The notes: a model not told the origin generated them from the sequence alone. A stretch of DNA of 64,000 bases from Thamnaconus septentrionalis (GCA_009823395.1 CM020510.1:18024273-18088272), one strand, 5' to 3'; counted from the stretch's first letter, positions 1 through 21,257 are shown. Numbers and translations are program-made.

Positions 1-194
1 TGGGATGCATCGCCATCTCCCACTGTTACCAGACACTCCATTTCATTCTGCGAAAACATATTGTCAGCTGAGCGCAGTCCACACTTGCTGTGTGTACCAT
101 TAGGACCAAATGGACTCAACGCCAGTGAACCCTGATTCGTGGCTGTTGGTACTGAGGTCGGAATTCCATTAGATATCACATTAAATGTACTCAC

Positions 195-257
195 CCTGTG
201 CACTGGGGTCTGACACAGCTGGGAGACAGTGGAGAGAGGAAAAGAGTTAGAGAGACC

Positions 258-304
<47 letters not shown>

Positions 305-425
305 GTCTGTCTGTCTGTCTATCTAGCAAGCTAGCAAGCTAGCTAGCTATCTGTGGGCAATGTGTGACAGTGTGAGCCTGTCATATGTGTCTCACATTTA
401 ATTGCACACTTTGAGAGACCTCACA

Positions 426-494
<69 letters not shown>

Positions 495-727
495 CCACTC
501 AACATGCTGAATCACGGGCAAATCCCCAGAGCAGTAATTGCTGTTTTGCTACGAGTGCACACCCAGTGAGCGCATTCTCAACTGGCACCTCTGCCCTCCC
601 CACAGAATGTATCCTCTGAATGTGCAAATGTGAGTGTGTGTGTGTGTGTTTGTGCGCGCGCGTCTGCACTTACCAGCCACACATACCAGGAGTGAAGAGA
701 AGAGGAAAAACATAGTTTCCATGGCAA
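195..727 (-). CDS. Partial small single-pass membrane protein gene, probably FXYD-like (5' coding exons only)
   Basis: Two exons are visible. The first, 674-727, follows a pyrimidine-rich tract and a CAG acceptor. Its ATG at 722-720 sits in a good context (TTGCCATGG) and opens a hydrophobic signal peptide, METMFFLFSSLLVCVA, before a GTAAGT donor (codon phase 1). The second, 195-209, is a 15-nt micro-exon encoding DPSAQ between a CAG acceptor and a GTGAGT donor, and it keeps the same phase. The remaining exons must lie left of position 1; no PFxYD motif is present in bases 1-194. FXYD proteins (small regulators of Na,K-ATPase) have a cleaved signal peptide and very short exons, and FXYD2 and FXYD6 lie next to TMPRSS13 in human, on the same side as here. 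The FXYD assignment is therefore inference from position and exon shape. Any small signal-peptide protein would also fit. Confidence 0.45.
260..325. repeat. (TATC)n/(TGTC)n tetranucleotide microsatellite
   Basis: About sixteen tetranucleotide units, TATC shifting to TGTC near 303-320, in an intron of the partial left-edge gene. It is followed by a short run of GCAAGCTA repeats. Confidence 0.95.
431..493. repeat. (CA)n microsatellite
   Basis: About 30 uninterrupted CA units in the intron between the micro-exon and the signal-peptide exon of the left-edge gene. Confidence 0.95.
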
Positions 728-1124
728 CTGTTGACACAGAGGGAGGATGAGAAAGAGTATGAAAAAAAATGAAAAATTCAACAAAGAGGAGAGAATCCTC
801 TATTTTTTCTCACCCGTAGGCTCAGAATGTATTTGCTAGGTAAACGGTCACATCAGACACATGCTGGCTGGCAGCTTGCTGAACACCCCCCGGGCTACGA
901 CACACATTTCTATCCCCAAACAGACATAAAAGCACGCGTGTAGAAGTGTCGCCACATCTAAACAACATAGTAGATAGAGGGAACAAAAACTTAATGACAT
1001 CATTTGAACCCTGTATTGCTGTCTGTGTTCACAGCTGCCTACACGCTCCCTTTTCCTATCAGGGATTTATCCTGCCCTCCCTGTGGACATCATACAACCT
1101 TGGCCCAGTTTTGCTTGCATCTAT

Positions 1125-1157
<33 letters not shown>
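1125..1157. repeat. (GT)n microsatellite
   Basis: About 16 GT units. The open reading frames that cross it are by-products of the repeat. The surrounding 728-2580 stretch shows no exon that I can support; it is probably a 5' intron or upstream DNA of the left-edge gene. Confidence 0.9.
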
Positions 1158-1158
<1 letters not shown>

Positions 1159-2594
1159 ATGCGCGCGTGTGTGCACAACATTCTTTTACCAGAATTTCTC
1201 TCTGTTTATCTTGCCCTGCTAATTTATATTGAGCCCTCCACATCCAGTGAGTCAATCCTCCAGACCAGAGCTGAGATAAAACTCAAACTCCCCAAATATT
1301 GCTTTTCCATTTGGAGATTAATTGTTTCCAAACAGATGAATCCTAATGACTAGTATGAATCCCTCAAAGAGTTTACAATTTCAGTTGTCAAAAAGTGAGA
1401 AAACTTATGCATGTGAATTAATAAAGGCATCAGAAGTTCAGAAGTCCTCACGTAAGTGTTTAAAATGTCCCTTGCTCTATCTGCAGCAGCTTTGAAACAC
1501 TTTTGTCATTTTAGTATGGTTTTTCAGGGAAATGAAAGCTTTGAGTATTACAACGCACTTTGAAGCACTAATGTGGAAAAATTCCCCGCCAGTCACACAT
1601 CTACAGTGATGATAGAAAATAGTAACCAAACAGGCACTATTTGATTCACCATATCGAGTGTCCGAAAGCCTCTTTTGACTCAGGTGGCCCGACTCCACCT
1701 GGCTGCCCTGCAGTCTGCTTACGCCCTTATTTATGTCCATCCATCCCCCTAACTGGTTGTTTGATCGACTGGGTCCATTTTTGTCCATCCACCCATCTGG
1801 CTGTGAGTCTGCCCTCATCAATACCAGGGATGGGGGAAATAGTGCACTTAAATCAGCGGAGTCCATTATAGTCATTAGCTGAGGTACAGTCAGTCCGGCC
1901 TGTGCATGAGTTCATGTGTTGATGCTCCATTTTTTTGATGTGTGCGCCACCATATAGATCCAACGGGCAATGTTAACTGGGCCAGTTATGAAATAATGTG
2001 CAACAAGATGACAACTGTGTGCTTATATCTTCTTCTGATTATTATAAGACACAACAAATTAATTTTTTAAATACACATAAAGAAAGGGATAATCTTTTAG
2101 TTAAAATGGATTCCTTTTAGTTCTATATGTTTTTGTTTTTCACTGAAAGTTTAAAAGTCTGTATGACAAATTAAGCTCAACCCAGACCCGGCGTTCCCCT
2201 TTTGAAGGTACGTCAGCAGCATCCTGGCATCTTTTTCACAATAACAGTCATTAAGCTGTTTCAGGCACAGAGGAAAGAATGTAAGATTCCTTTTAGTTCC
2301 AAGGCAAATACCTTCAAATGTGTTGCATGCTTATTTTGTTATTGTTATGTACAATATTGCAGTGGCACCATGCTTCCAACGTGTGACGAAACAATGTTGT
2401 TTCAAACCATTTTTTGTGAGTCTGCTGGATACCAGAATAATAATAATAGTGCTGCAACCAAAGCCACCTGAATGGTTGAGACATTGTTGCAAGTTGCAAC
2501 CTCACACCAAGGAGGTTGTGAGTTTAATTCAAAACCGGGGCCTTTCTGTGAGTTGTTCCCATGTTCTCTCTGTGTCTGTGTGGCTTCTCTTAGA

Positions 2595-2926
2595 CCAGAG
2601 GTGGGCAAACTTTTTGACTGGTGGGGCCACAATGGGTTCTAAAAATCGACAGAGGGAGCCGGAGCAGGAGCAGATGGATGGAGTGTTTTGGTGAGCCACC
2701 TCATAGGAGAAAAAAATATATCATGAGATAAGCAGAAAACGTGCTTTCATGCCAACTGAAAAAGCACAAAGCTAGCTAGCTTTATTGAAATGACTCTTTA
2801 AAAACTGAAAAAATGGATGAAATACAGCTATTTTATGACTTACTTACTATTAATAATTACTTCAAGTCCGGTGGCCCAGATTAAAAACCACATGGCCCTC
2901 TGGCCGGAGTTTGCCCACGCCTGTCT
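2595..2926. mobile_element. Small non-autonomous hAT-like DNA transposon with perfect 8-bp target duplication
   Basis: The ends are inverted: the left end contains CAGAGGTGGGCAAACT and the right end AGTTTGCCCACGCCTG, a one-mismatch terminal inverted repeat of about 16 bp. The element is bounded by an identical 8-bp direct repeat, CTCTTAGA, at 2587-2594 and 2927-2934. An 8-bp target-site duplication with a CAG-type end is the signature of hAT transposases. It has no coding capacity and is 332 bp long, so it was mobilised in trans. The exact match of both duplications suggests a fairly young insertion. Confidence 0.85.
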
Positions 2927-2934
2927 CTCTTAGA

Positions 2935-5930
2935 GTGACCTGTAGCTGTGGATGATTTAAAAAAAAAAAAATAAAATAAAATGGATGGATATAGTAGCAT
3001 GTGTTTATTTCAGCCTAAATCAACGCACAACACGGTTGCTCGCATGGTTTATTGACACTACTTCCTCTTCTTTCTTTTGATTTTAATCTTGTTTGAGTGT
3101 TGCTAAAAAAAAAAATCTGTTGTTGTGTTTGGTAAGATATGAGAAACTAAAATAGCAATATTGTGTAAAAGAAGATGTGCTTTAAACCACTGAGAAATAA
3201 AAAACAAGTTCAAAAGTTAGAGAAGTTGTGGCCATTCAGAGAAGGAAGTAATTTTAAACCTGGGGGCGCGTGTGTGTGTGTGTGTGTGCGTGCAGGCGCT
3301 CTCCTGCGGATTGGGCAGTCAGTATCAGGCTAATGGAGAGCCTGAGCCGGTAGGTAGACAGAGAGCGGCACGATGCCCCCTTGTGTCTCCTCCTCGCTAA
3401 AAGACATGTTAATGGCAGAGATATGAGGGGATGTGCTCAGGGTTAAGTGGCTCTTTAGACAACCTCCATCCACTCTGGAGAATGGCAAATATAGTCCGCG
3501 GATAGGAAGCCAAGCTATCAGTCGGACTTAAAGCTCAAGTGCAAAAACTGCTCCATTTGCAGCACAACACCTCAGCTAGAGGGCGAAGGATGAGGAGTCA
3601 GAGGCCAGGCTCTCTATTAGAACCTGTGTGTATCTCTAACTTTTATCTTGATTTACAGGGTTAGGTTTAAGGCTAACCCACTAAGTAAATATAGCAACAT
3701 TTGAAGTTGACAGTTCCCCAAATAGCTGCCTAAAAGACATCTAGTTGAATGACTGGGGTAATATACACATACAATATGTGCTGAATGTGAAATCTATTTT
3801 TTTTTATGCTCTATTGATCAGTAGAAATGAAGAGTGAATAGTGCAATATGCTTAACCTTAACCTACCTACTACAGAAAATGTACACTAAAGCGCTTGTGT
3901 AAAGAAATCAGTCGTTTTTGATGTCACAAAGGGCCCACTGTTACCACTCTCAGTTTAATAGAAACACGTCTTTGTTGCCCAGAGCCGAGGATAAAATATA
4001 AAGATCAGAAAATGGGATGAATATGTTGTGTAAATAAATGAGCGTCATACGAGCTGCAACGACAGCACATCCACTGACACCCATTTGAACATCTTTTGGT
4101 CCAATGTTTTATGATTCTGTATTGAATATTGAATCACACAAACTGGATGTGATCGGATTCTGCTCTGGAGGGTTTTTTTTTCAACCATTAGTGGGTAGCA
4201 GTCATGTCTGTGACACTATCCACCTCAGCTTTTATTGACTTTTCAGCTGCCCTGTAACCCTGGAAAGCTGTCCAGAAACACTGAATTTCCTGTCATGGAT
4301 GTATTACGAGAACTAAATACCGGACTGGTACTCATTCAAATTGGCTGATGCGTTCCGATGCATCACATGCATCGCAGAGATATGATAGGAAGTGACACTA
4401 CTGCACAATGCTCTTTGGGCCGCATAATGCAGATGTGACCATGAAGCCAAAAACTGTCATCGTATACCATGGGTAAGTAAGTCCATTGAAATGAGTGGGC
4501 TGCCATTGTCCTTTGTCTAAAGACCGAGGACAATAAAGCAACAGGCAGGGGGCAATGTAACCTGTTTAGATGACGAGATATTAGTGAGCGAGGAGGCAGC
4601 CTGCTGTTGCTCTGAGGAAGAGGCGGGATGAAAGACAGATGGGAAGAGAGAGACAAGCAGAAAGACGCAGACGTAATCTGGCAGGCCGAGTACAAGGTGG
4701 AAATCATACATAGGGCGCTGCAGTCGAAAGGAGACAGAGCAGCGTGTTGTGTGACAATCACGTGGTCTTAAATGTTATGCTTTATATGAAAAAAAAATCA
4801 CTTTTCTTCAAAAAACACTTGGTCACATGTCTGGAAGGTGACAAAACAAAACCAAATGTGGAATAAATACATGCCTGAGGGTATTGTCAGTAATCAGTGA
4901 GGCATCGATACCTTTTGTGACATCACAAAGGGCTGATTTACTGTCAACTTCCCATAAGTACATGCCGTTTTAAAGTGGACCAAGCAGAAGAAACACGAGT
5001 TGGACTGTTTGAGGGAATTCACTTGTAAATGAATTTTACGGTTGTCGGAAATCATTTGCAGTGTGAATTCTGCATTACAAAGACAAAGCAGATGAAGGAA
5101 ATCAGATGATCCAGAAATATTAAAATGTCAAAACCAATGATTGTCTCGTCTGATATTTGTGACATCACACTGCTGGGGAAATGCGTGAGTTAAGCTTAAG
5201 GTCACAGTGACAAAAACATGCCATTCAACTGTGAAGCATCACAACGTCAAATCTCTAATGTAGGTTCCACAGGGGTTTAAGATATTTCAGAGAATGTCTT
5301 GCGAATCTCTGACAATAGCAAGATTTTTAGAGTGCAACAGCTATTGTGTTAGTTTAGCAGTTTGGATCTTGGTCCTTTTCTACATGAAAACCACAAACGA
5401 GTCGTACAACAATGTCCTGGTTGCTGTTTCGCTAATCAGCAGCTATTGGTACCAGCTGGTATTTAATCTCAACGTTAAAAGGATGCCAATAGGATGGCTT
5501 GTTGAATCTCTAGCAAAAAAACAGAAAAAAAAAAAAAAACATGGCACATCTGCTTACTTAAGACCTGGGGTGCCGTTGTGCAACTCTGTGGGCCAAGCAG
5601 TCACCCAGTGGATATCGCTTTTAATAGGCTTTGTAGAAGGGGGTCCCAAACCAATATCTGGCCATGGGGTCCAAAAATTGTTAGCTGCACCTCTGCTGAG
5701 GAGAAATTCCAGGGTAGATGTCCACTGTTTGAGACAAAACACTGTTTTTTTTAAAAAAAAAAAAAAAAAAACGGAACAGGACCTACGCTCCATAAAGCGA
5801 GTCAACTTGCCCTTGTTGAATCCCTTCGCATATTTCTGACATTTTCTTCTTTCTTTTTTTTCCAGCACAGATAAAGGGAAGAATGTAGGGCAGCTAAATG
5901 GGTCACATCGCAGGTCTCCATAACGGTGTG
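2935..5930. other. Stretch with no supported gene
   Basis: About 3 kb with a short (GT)n at 3268-3288, A-rich runs and AT-rich single-copy DNA. No acceptor-ORF-donor combination with recognisable protein was found. A 181-codon reading frame at 5294-5839 runs through two poly-A tracts (poly-lysine) and matches nothing that I know. Confidence 0.5.
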
Positions 5931-5937
5931 AAAGAGG

Positions 5938-5969
5938 GAAGAAGAAGAAGAAGAAGAAGAAGAAGAAGG
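5938..5969. repeat. (GAA)n microsatellite
   Basis: About ten GAA units. Reading frames over it give poly-Lys, poly-Glu or, on the other strand, poly-Phe and poly-Ser, which are artefacts. Confidence 0.9.
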
Positions 5970-6119
5970 AATAAGTGCCCTCCCCATACATCCGCCACGA
6001 TTGTGTGGTTACATCACGATGACAGCAACAGTGTGCGTCGGTCCACGGTAACCATGGTGACCATCTCCAAATAATGGGCTTAAATCAAATCTTACATCTC
6101 AGATGAAGAACAGCTCAGG

Positions 6120-6425
6120 GTGTGGCGCTCGCAGGAAGCAGTCGATCCGAATCGCAGACCGATCGCCAAACATCCGTTTGCCCCCCCCGCTATCAGACAT
6201 TGATCAGGCAGTGTGAGGAGTGCACGCGCAGCGCGCAACATTGAAGCCGTGACGGCCGGGCACTGGCCTCTGCCAGGTATTATTTATTTATCGCCGGCTG
6301 ACTCACGATAAACAACTCGCGCCGCCGCGCACCTCAGTTCGTGACAGGAACGCGCGCGCGAGCATCCCTCCGCCCTTTCAACCTGTGGATCGTCAGACGG
6401 AGCCTCGCATCACGCACGACCTGTT
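6120..6425. promoter_or_regulatory. CpG-rich block, candidate promoter
   Basis: This is the only strongly CpG-rich stretch in the first 12 kb, with dense CG dinucleotides, notably GCGCCGCCGCGC and a CGCGCGCG run near 6351-6360. The downstream minus-strand gene at the left edge starts its coding in an exon spliced to an upstream 5' exon, so this block could be its promoter and untranslated first exon. No TATA box or transcription start could be fixed by eye. Confidence 0.35.
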
Positions 6426-7028
6426 GTTTGTCTCATCGTCCACGATACGGAACCGGTCACGTTCCGTTTCGAGGCGGTAATCAGTTCTTCATTTAAAACA
6501 ATAGAAAATAATGTTTTGCCGAAACGCATCCACTGAGGGTTAAAGTGATCAGCGCCTGTAGACACACCCTGGCTCTGACATGCTGTCAAAAAAAAAGAGT
6601 AACGTCTTCGGAATTTGATGCTTCCCCAGTCATGTAACAAAAAGGTAAAGATATATTACAAACTTTGACATTTTGAAAATTTCTTCTCAATTTTCATTGT
6701 CCTGTGAGTTTGCTTGAAAGTGCTTGAAAATAGTTGCATTGGAAACGCTCAATACAAAATAATAATAAAAATAAAAATAATAATAATTAGAATAACAACA
6801 GTGACAAAATAACCACAAGCAAATGTGCAAGCTGATCGCTTACCTCTTGTGTCTCCGGCAACAAACTGAAGTCAATCGACCTTTCTCACAAGGATTTAGT
6901 TCCAGATCTTCGCATCTGCTCAATATGTGCACGTCTACTAGTCCTGGGGAAAAAAAACGCACACCTGATGGACAGACTCCTGAGGTGACTGTCTGCTCAG
7001 TGCGTTGAACCCTCACTACCGCCCCCTC

Positions 7029-7054
7029 CTCTCTCTCTCTCTCTCTCTCTCTCT
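7029..7054. repeat. (CT)n microsatellite
   Basis: About 13 CT units followed by a degenerate pyrimidine-rich tract to about 7085. The flanks from 6430 to 9130 show no exon that I can support. Confidence 0.9.
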
Positions 7055-9130
7055 TTCACTCTCCCTCCCTCTCCCTCTTCTCTCTCGCATACATTCAAAC
7101 ACACTCACAAACACACCCATCATCGACCACCAGCGCTGTGGCAGCTCCACCACCGGAAGTGTCTTCCTTGCTGGATTTATCGATGCACAGTCAATTGTTG
7201 TTGTTGTTGTTGTTTTTAGTCATTTATTTCAGTACACTGTCATTATACTTCACACCCGGCGTAGAAACATTCTTCAAGCAAATTGCACATCAAGAGCACA
7301 CACCAATTGGTAAACAAGCGCAAGAACAACTTCAGGAAAATTTCACAGCATGAGCATAAAGGGGAGCGTTGTGTTCCGAGGTGTGCAGACAGAGTGCCAG
7401 TTCTGGGTTGAGAGAGAGTCAAGCATCTTCCTTCACAAAGAAAAAAACAAACCAACATAAAGTGCCCTTTATACTTCAATATGTAAAACAAAATATGCCT
7501 CTTGAAAAAGCCTGAGATGTGTCCCTGAGCAAAAGAAAAAACAAACAAACACACCTCTACAGTCATAGATCATTTTAAATTCTCGGATGATGATTCGTCA
7601 GATCACAGTGTGAGGGGGCTGGGCTGCGTCTCGTTGGCACAAAACAATTAGAAGAGAGGGGACAGCTGTCTTTAGAGTTAGTTTCAGACGTTGGTAAACA
7701 TGCTGTGTGACGGAGACGCACAACCCACCGTGAACAAACGGCAAATTTAGAACGTAAGCGACTGACGTCAGTGCAATTATTCGCAAGTTTAAAGGTGCTT
7801 TCACGCCTGGGCTGATTGCTTTGTTCTGGAACAGATGTGCCAAATTGGATTGCATGTACTGTGCAGTTGCATTCCATTGTGTTTGTTACTGCGTTTGGCA
7901 GCGCTGCCAAGTTGTCGAGGACGGCTGCTTCGCATTTGCAAGGAGGGCATAGACAACGACAGCGGGAAGAAGAGTAGCAGGGTAATATGGCGCAGAGGAA
8001 GCGGAATACCTAAATGGGATTTGGGCAGTTGAACACATGATTCAGACGTTGGGCAAGGCCCGTGACGAGGGTAGAGTTCACAGAAATTGTGGATGGATGA
8101 ATGAATCAAAGAGACGGGCTACGGATGCTTCTCTCTTTGACTCAGTCATTCTTATTAACATGCGTTCAAAATATCAAGTCATGCTGACAAGTGATCCTCT
8201 GGTATCAGCTACCAGGCAGCACACACCTAGGCTGTTTGTTCAGTTGTCGTTCAACTGGTTTTTGTTCTTTGCAAATGAACTGACGGCCTCTTGTAGGCGA
8301 CCTCAGTTTGGTTGTTTTGTTCCAGAGCCTAGAAATTTCCGTTACACACCGGATGGGTCTTTATTTTTGGTGTGATTAATTTTGATGTTTTTTATTTTCT
8401 TTGGATCATATAACTGCCATCCTCCTCATAGTGCAACAATTTACAAAAGGTCCTCATATTGTTCCACTGACATCTGAAACCATGTACGGAACTGATTGTG
8501 ACATAATCAGAGCTCTTGTATGAGGAGGCGAAACTGGCTTGAGGAACGCGATTAACCCATAACCACCTCTTCTTTTTGGCCAGGAGAAGGGTGAAGAGCT
8601 TCATCAGCGCTGGAGAACAAGGATGACTCATCGTGATTGCTGCCTGTACATTAATTTCTGCAGAAAAGTTTTCCGCTGCAAAACTTCCAATATAGTGTCA
8701 GTCTGAGTGATTTTGATACAAAGTTAATTGGCAGGGAAAACGCGCAATTCCATGATGTTTGTTGGAAATGATCTGTCTGTAAATGCCATAACTGTTGGGT
8801 TTACTCAGGTCCAAATGAACCAAACCAATAGAAGGGAATTGCTTCTTTGCCTTGGAACAATGTCCCTAATTGTTCCAGGCGTGAAAGCACCGTAAGAATG
8901 CAGGTCGAGGTGATTAGACAACAGATGGTGCAGACCAAAGAGGCAGAACCTCCTTTTCATCATGGCCTGCAGGTGCCACCAAAAGCCGTGTTTCTTCCTG
9001 GCCATGATCTGGCCAACAATCATCACAGTAAAACCTGTGAACCCAATTCATCTCTGCCAGAAGACTTCATAGTGCAGGGCTCAACAAAGGAGGCTGGATG
9101 GCTGGACCACCGGCAGCGGACGAAGCGACA

Positions 9131-17404
<8,274 letters not shown>

Positions 17405-18364
17405 CGGACGTAGGTAGGCTGAGAGTGAAGAGCGGAGGTGAAACCAGGTGAGTGGAGCCTCTTCAGCAGTAAGGGGTGTCCGTGTGCACGCAGCAACACT
17501 CACAGTGTGACTAAGTACCACAGTGAGCACCTTTGCTTGTTTTGTTGAGTCCTTTCTGCCGTGTTTGCCTCTGACCCCTGCATGAGCAGCAACAGGTAGA
17601 TCCGCCCCCACCCTGCCCTCTCCAACACCTCCCTCCTCCACCATTCCCTCAACTATCCATTCTTCTTTAGAGACATGCACGCCCAGTGCACCAGTTAAGC
17701 ACCAGTCAGACCGGTTTCAGGCCTCAATTCTCAGAAGGAAGCTTTGCTTTGGCTCAAATGACACCAAAATGGCCATCAGGGGCCCTGAGACAAAGGGCCC
17801 TTGATGTCCAGAAAGGCAGACGATTTGTGAAACTTTAACTTATGATACCCTCTTTGCAAAATTTAAATCACAAAAGGGTTCAAGGTAAAGAGTAAAGAAA
17901 TGCTGTGCGAGAGACTCCCCTGTCAACAAAGGTAGGAAATAAAGGAGGCGACTAGTGTGCAAATGCAAAAATCCACAAATACAAAACTTGATTTTAAACG
18001 GTCCCCAAATAACTCCAGTCATGGTTCCATAAAATGATTATTCCCAGATCTTCAGATCTACAATACACTCTGGAATCCAGTTATTGTTAGGCGCGAGAAG
18101 CCTCGGGTATGGAACCGTCCAACAGCATTCTTGGCCTTCTGCTTATGGCATGCAGCAAAAACTGGGTAATTTTTTCTCACACTAAAAAAAACAAAACCTT
18201 CCACGTTTGGCCTCAGAGGATGACAAAAAAAAGACAAAATCAAAAACTTGGTGGCGCTGTCACAAAACTGGGAGAGGTATCTCGGTTTCCACAAGAGTGG
18301 TCCATAGATAAGATAAATAAAAACAAGTACAATACAATAAATAACATACAGTAAAACTAATGTC

Positions 18365-18630
18365 AGGCTAAAATGCCAGTGTTTCCAGAGGCCAGACATA
18401 TATCTAAAGCTGCTTCTTTTAGGGCTGGTTAAAGCCAACATGATCCCATGATGGGATTTTTCCAAACGAGACATACATTTATACATCAATTTCCTTAATA
18501 AGGCTCCACAGGTGGGAACATCAGCGTTCACAAAAAGCTGACTTGCACTGTGCCATCTGGGACACGGAGGAGAAGTCTCATCACATCATTGTAGGCTACA
18601 GCGGGTCTCTGCAGGCTACGGTTCCTGTAT
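18365..18630 (-). mobile_element. Remnant of a LINE (non-LTR retrotransposon) reverse transcriptase, 3' end
   Basis: Minus-strand translation gives AVAYNDVMRLLLRVPDGTVQ followed, after a frame change near 18530, by NADVPTCGALLRKLMYKCMSR and further on YMSGLWKHW. The order AYND-MR-LL, then a short spacer, then LLRK-MYK-M-RL, is the pattern that I associate with the C-terminal end of fish LINE ORF2 proteins. The frameshift and short length show that it is dead. It lies between the tmprss13-like and il10ra-like genes, a gap of about 3.9 kb with no other coding region that I can support. The LINE clade cannot be named from this piece. Confidence 0.6.
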
Positions 18631-18704
18631 TGCCACCACAGATGTGGAGGTCCTGAATAAAAAACATTTAACACCAGGTGAACACATGCTAACCTTTTGC
18701 AACA

Positions 18705-18740
18705 ACGATGTTCGCTTGTCATTTGACAAGCGAACATCGT
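18705..18740. repeat. 17-bp perfect inverted repeat (hairpin) with 2-nt loop
   Basis: The left arm ACGATGTTCGCTTGTCA (18705-18721) is the exact reverse complement of the right arm (18724-18740), separated by TT. A further three pairs are possible after one mismatch. It sits just outside the LINE remnant. Confidence 0.95.
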
Positions 18741-21248
18741 CGTTTGAAGAACTTTCAACTTTCAACACCCTGACCTCGAACGACTGAAACTTCCTTCTAG
18801 TTTCTTGCACGTGTTGATGTTGTGTTGATGTTGTTTACTTTATTTGTTTACTACGGACCAAAGTTCATAAGTCCGCCCTGAAAGTTTCACATGTATTTAT
18901 CTAATGTCTGTTATCTTGTCGGTTTGAATCGGCCCCGCCCAGTAGCACAGCAGCAGTACTTTTAGCGACAACAATCTCTTAGTGTCTAAAGTGTAAAGGT
19001 GCTTTAATCGGCTAGTCCTAATGCCCCCCACCCCATCCTCTCCCTCCCCCTTCCCCAACACATTTAAACCTGAACATCATGAAACAGATGGTGTGACAAA
19101 CATGTGTCTTCATCAAACAGAAAATTTCTCTTAGGAGATTGAAGATGCAACCACAAGTATGTAGGTTGTATGCAATCATGCCTTCCAAGTGGCAATAATA
19201 ATATACAACATTCATTCATTCATTCCTTTTTAACCATATTACATGTTTTCACTATGTTGGTGCTTGTTCTCAACCTCGGTCAACACATAATACTGCTATT
19301 AACGACATGCAATCTATTTGGCAGTTTTCGGTTCTTTTTTCCACATGTATTTATTAGTTATAATAAAAGGGAAGTGCATTAAAAAAAAATGTTCACCTGA
19401 TGTATATTTTATGGGAAGTGTGCTTCCACAAACAACTTATATATGTGAATAACGGACATTGTGGAGACTGAGGTAAACACTTCACGCCACACAGCCACTA
19501 TGTCGTAAATGTGAAGGTAGCAAAGGACATTTTGTGGCATATTTTAATTTTTCAATTCCTTTTTGAAAACTCTGTGCTGTGATTTACAGAAAAATAAAAG
19601 TTGTGAGACCCTGACACACAACAAATGAATATGCAGTGCCAATAGAACATACCGCACATGAAATAGGTCTGAACTATAGGGGCTTGAACATTTTCGACAG
19701 ACACATTATGCCAGCAGTTAAGCGTCACAAGACATTAAAAGTAGAGATGCACTCACCTCATACTACAACTAGAGGGAGATATATCTATGTGAAAACGTGG
19801 CCGCTTGTTGATGCCTGCCCTTTGCCGACCCAAAACGTGACAAGAAAAGTCCCCTGCAGAAAAAAAAAACTCCCACATCTCGTGCGAAGTTCCCACTGCT
19901 CGCACAAGACAGAAACCAAAAGGCAACAGGAAAAAAAAAAAAGCCCAGACAGTGCTTTTACATTTAGGAACTAAAACTTTGTCATATGAATAAAAAGAGG
20001 AAGTGGGGTTCAGAGTTGAGGCAAGACAGAGAGGAAAACGCTTTCTCAGAAATCCAAAGAAACTCCCGTGTAATTCGACTGGGGGCAATCAGATAAATGC
20101 CCACACTGAAGTTACTCTGAAGTTAAAGTAGATACACAGATAACAGTTCTATGTAATTTAACTAAAAGAAATTATATAGAAAGATGAATCAACTGCCAGT
20201 AACTTTATATTAGACATTGTTTGTGAAAACAAATGCAGTTGACATTTAGTTGAACTTCATGCGGTTTTCGTGGCAAATGTCAGGTGGAGAAATGACTTCA
20301 AAGCCGCCATTTTCAGTGATGAAACAGTGATGAGAATTTTCAGCATCGGAGTAGATTTTTGATAGTCCTGGCACTCATGGCATGTTCTTATCTGCTCACA
20401 TCTGGCCTGTGACATTTTTCACTGCTAAAAGGACCCTCCTAAAATGTGTCATATGCTTAAAATGTACATCAATAAAAAGTAATTTCCAGACTTCACACCC
20501 GTTTTGCACATTTATTTTGCTTGTTGCGCTCAAGATTATCACAAAGATTTGGATTTTACACAACATTCACAAAGCTCCAACATTACATATCTGAGAAATA
20601 TATGAATACTTTTTGCAAGTCAACAGTTTCTTGCTTGCTTTTTTTTTAGTTTTCTAAAAATAAAAAAAAAAATAAAGATTAATTTTATTTAGATTATTAT
20701 TTAGATTAAGAGTACTTCTCTTTAAAGGAGGGTATCGCCAATGGGAAGTGTGAGGGAATTCCCCATGCATTTCCCTTTGCTAATCTCGTCGCAGTCAAAT
20801 GTTTTCTTTTGCCAAAGTTTTCTTTTACTTTTTGTTGTTTCTACAATTCTTACAGCAGGTCACATCTTTTCTTTGATGTGCATTATGCCTGCGATAAAGG
20901 TGCGGAGCACTAGGAAAAAACAGAAAACATGAGTGGAAGGGAAAAAGTACGAATCTAATTTTAGGAAGTACAAGCGTTGGGGCAACCTGACGTCACTGGT
21001 GGAGGCTGCAGCCGGAAACGCGTGGCTGAGAGGGTAGGCGGTTTAGCAAGAGAGGAGTCTGTGACATAAATCATATGAGAGACAGTCTGCCTCTTTTCAT
21101 TTCGTCTTTACACGAGGACTCGGACGATCCCAGAACGAACGGTTGAACCTGTCGAGTTTCTACAACAGCCTCAACTTGTTATGAGCTGATCCATCCACCA
21201 GTTAAAAGAGAACGGGTGTTTCCACCAGCCGAGGTGCCTTGCTGAGCG

Positions 21249-21257
21249 ATGACATAA
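21249..21257 (+). promoter_or_regulatory. Minimal upstream ORF before the il10ra-like start
   Basis: ATG ACA TAA lies 66 bases before the chosen start codon, in sequence likely to be 5' leader. If it is in the mRNA, this two-codon frame could lower initiation. The transcription start was not located. Confidence 0.3.

Noticed and set aside
2595..2926. Candidate exon of an unknown gene in a GC-richer patch
   Set aside because: Inverted ends and an exact 8-bp target duplication show that it is a small transposon.
5294..5839. 181-codon plus-strand reading frame starting with ATG
   Set aside because: It crosses two poly-A runs that give poly-Lys, has no splice context, conserved domain or known match, and lies in gene-free DNA.
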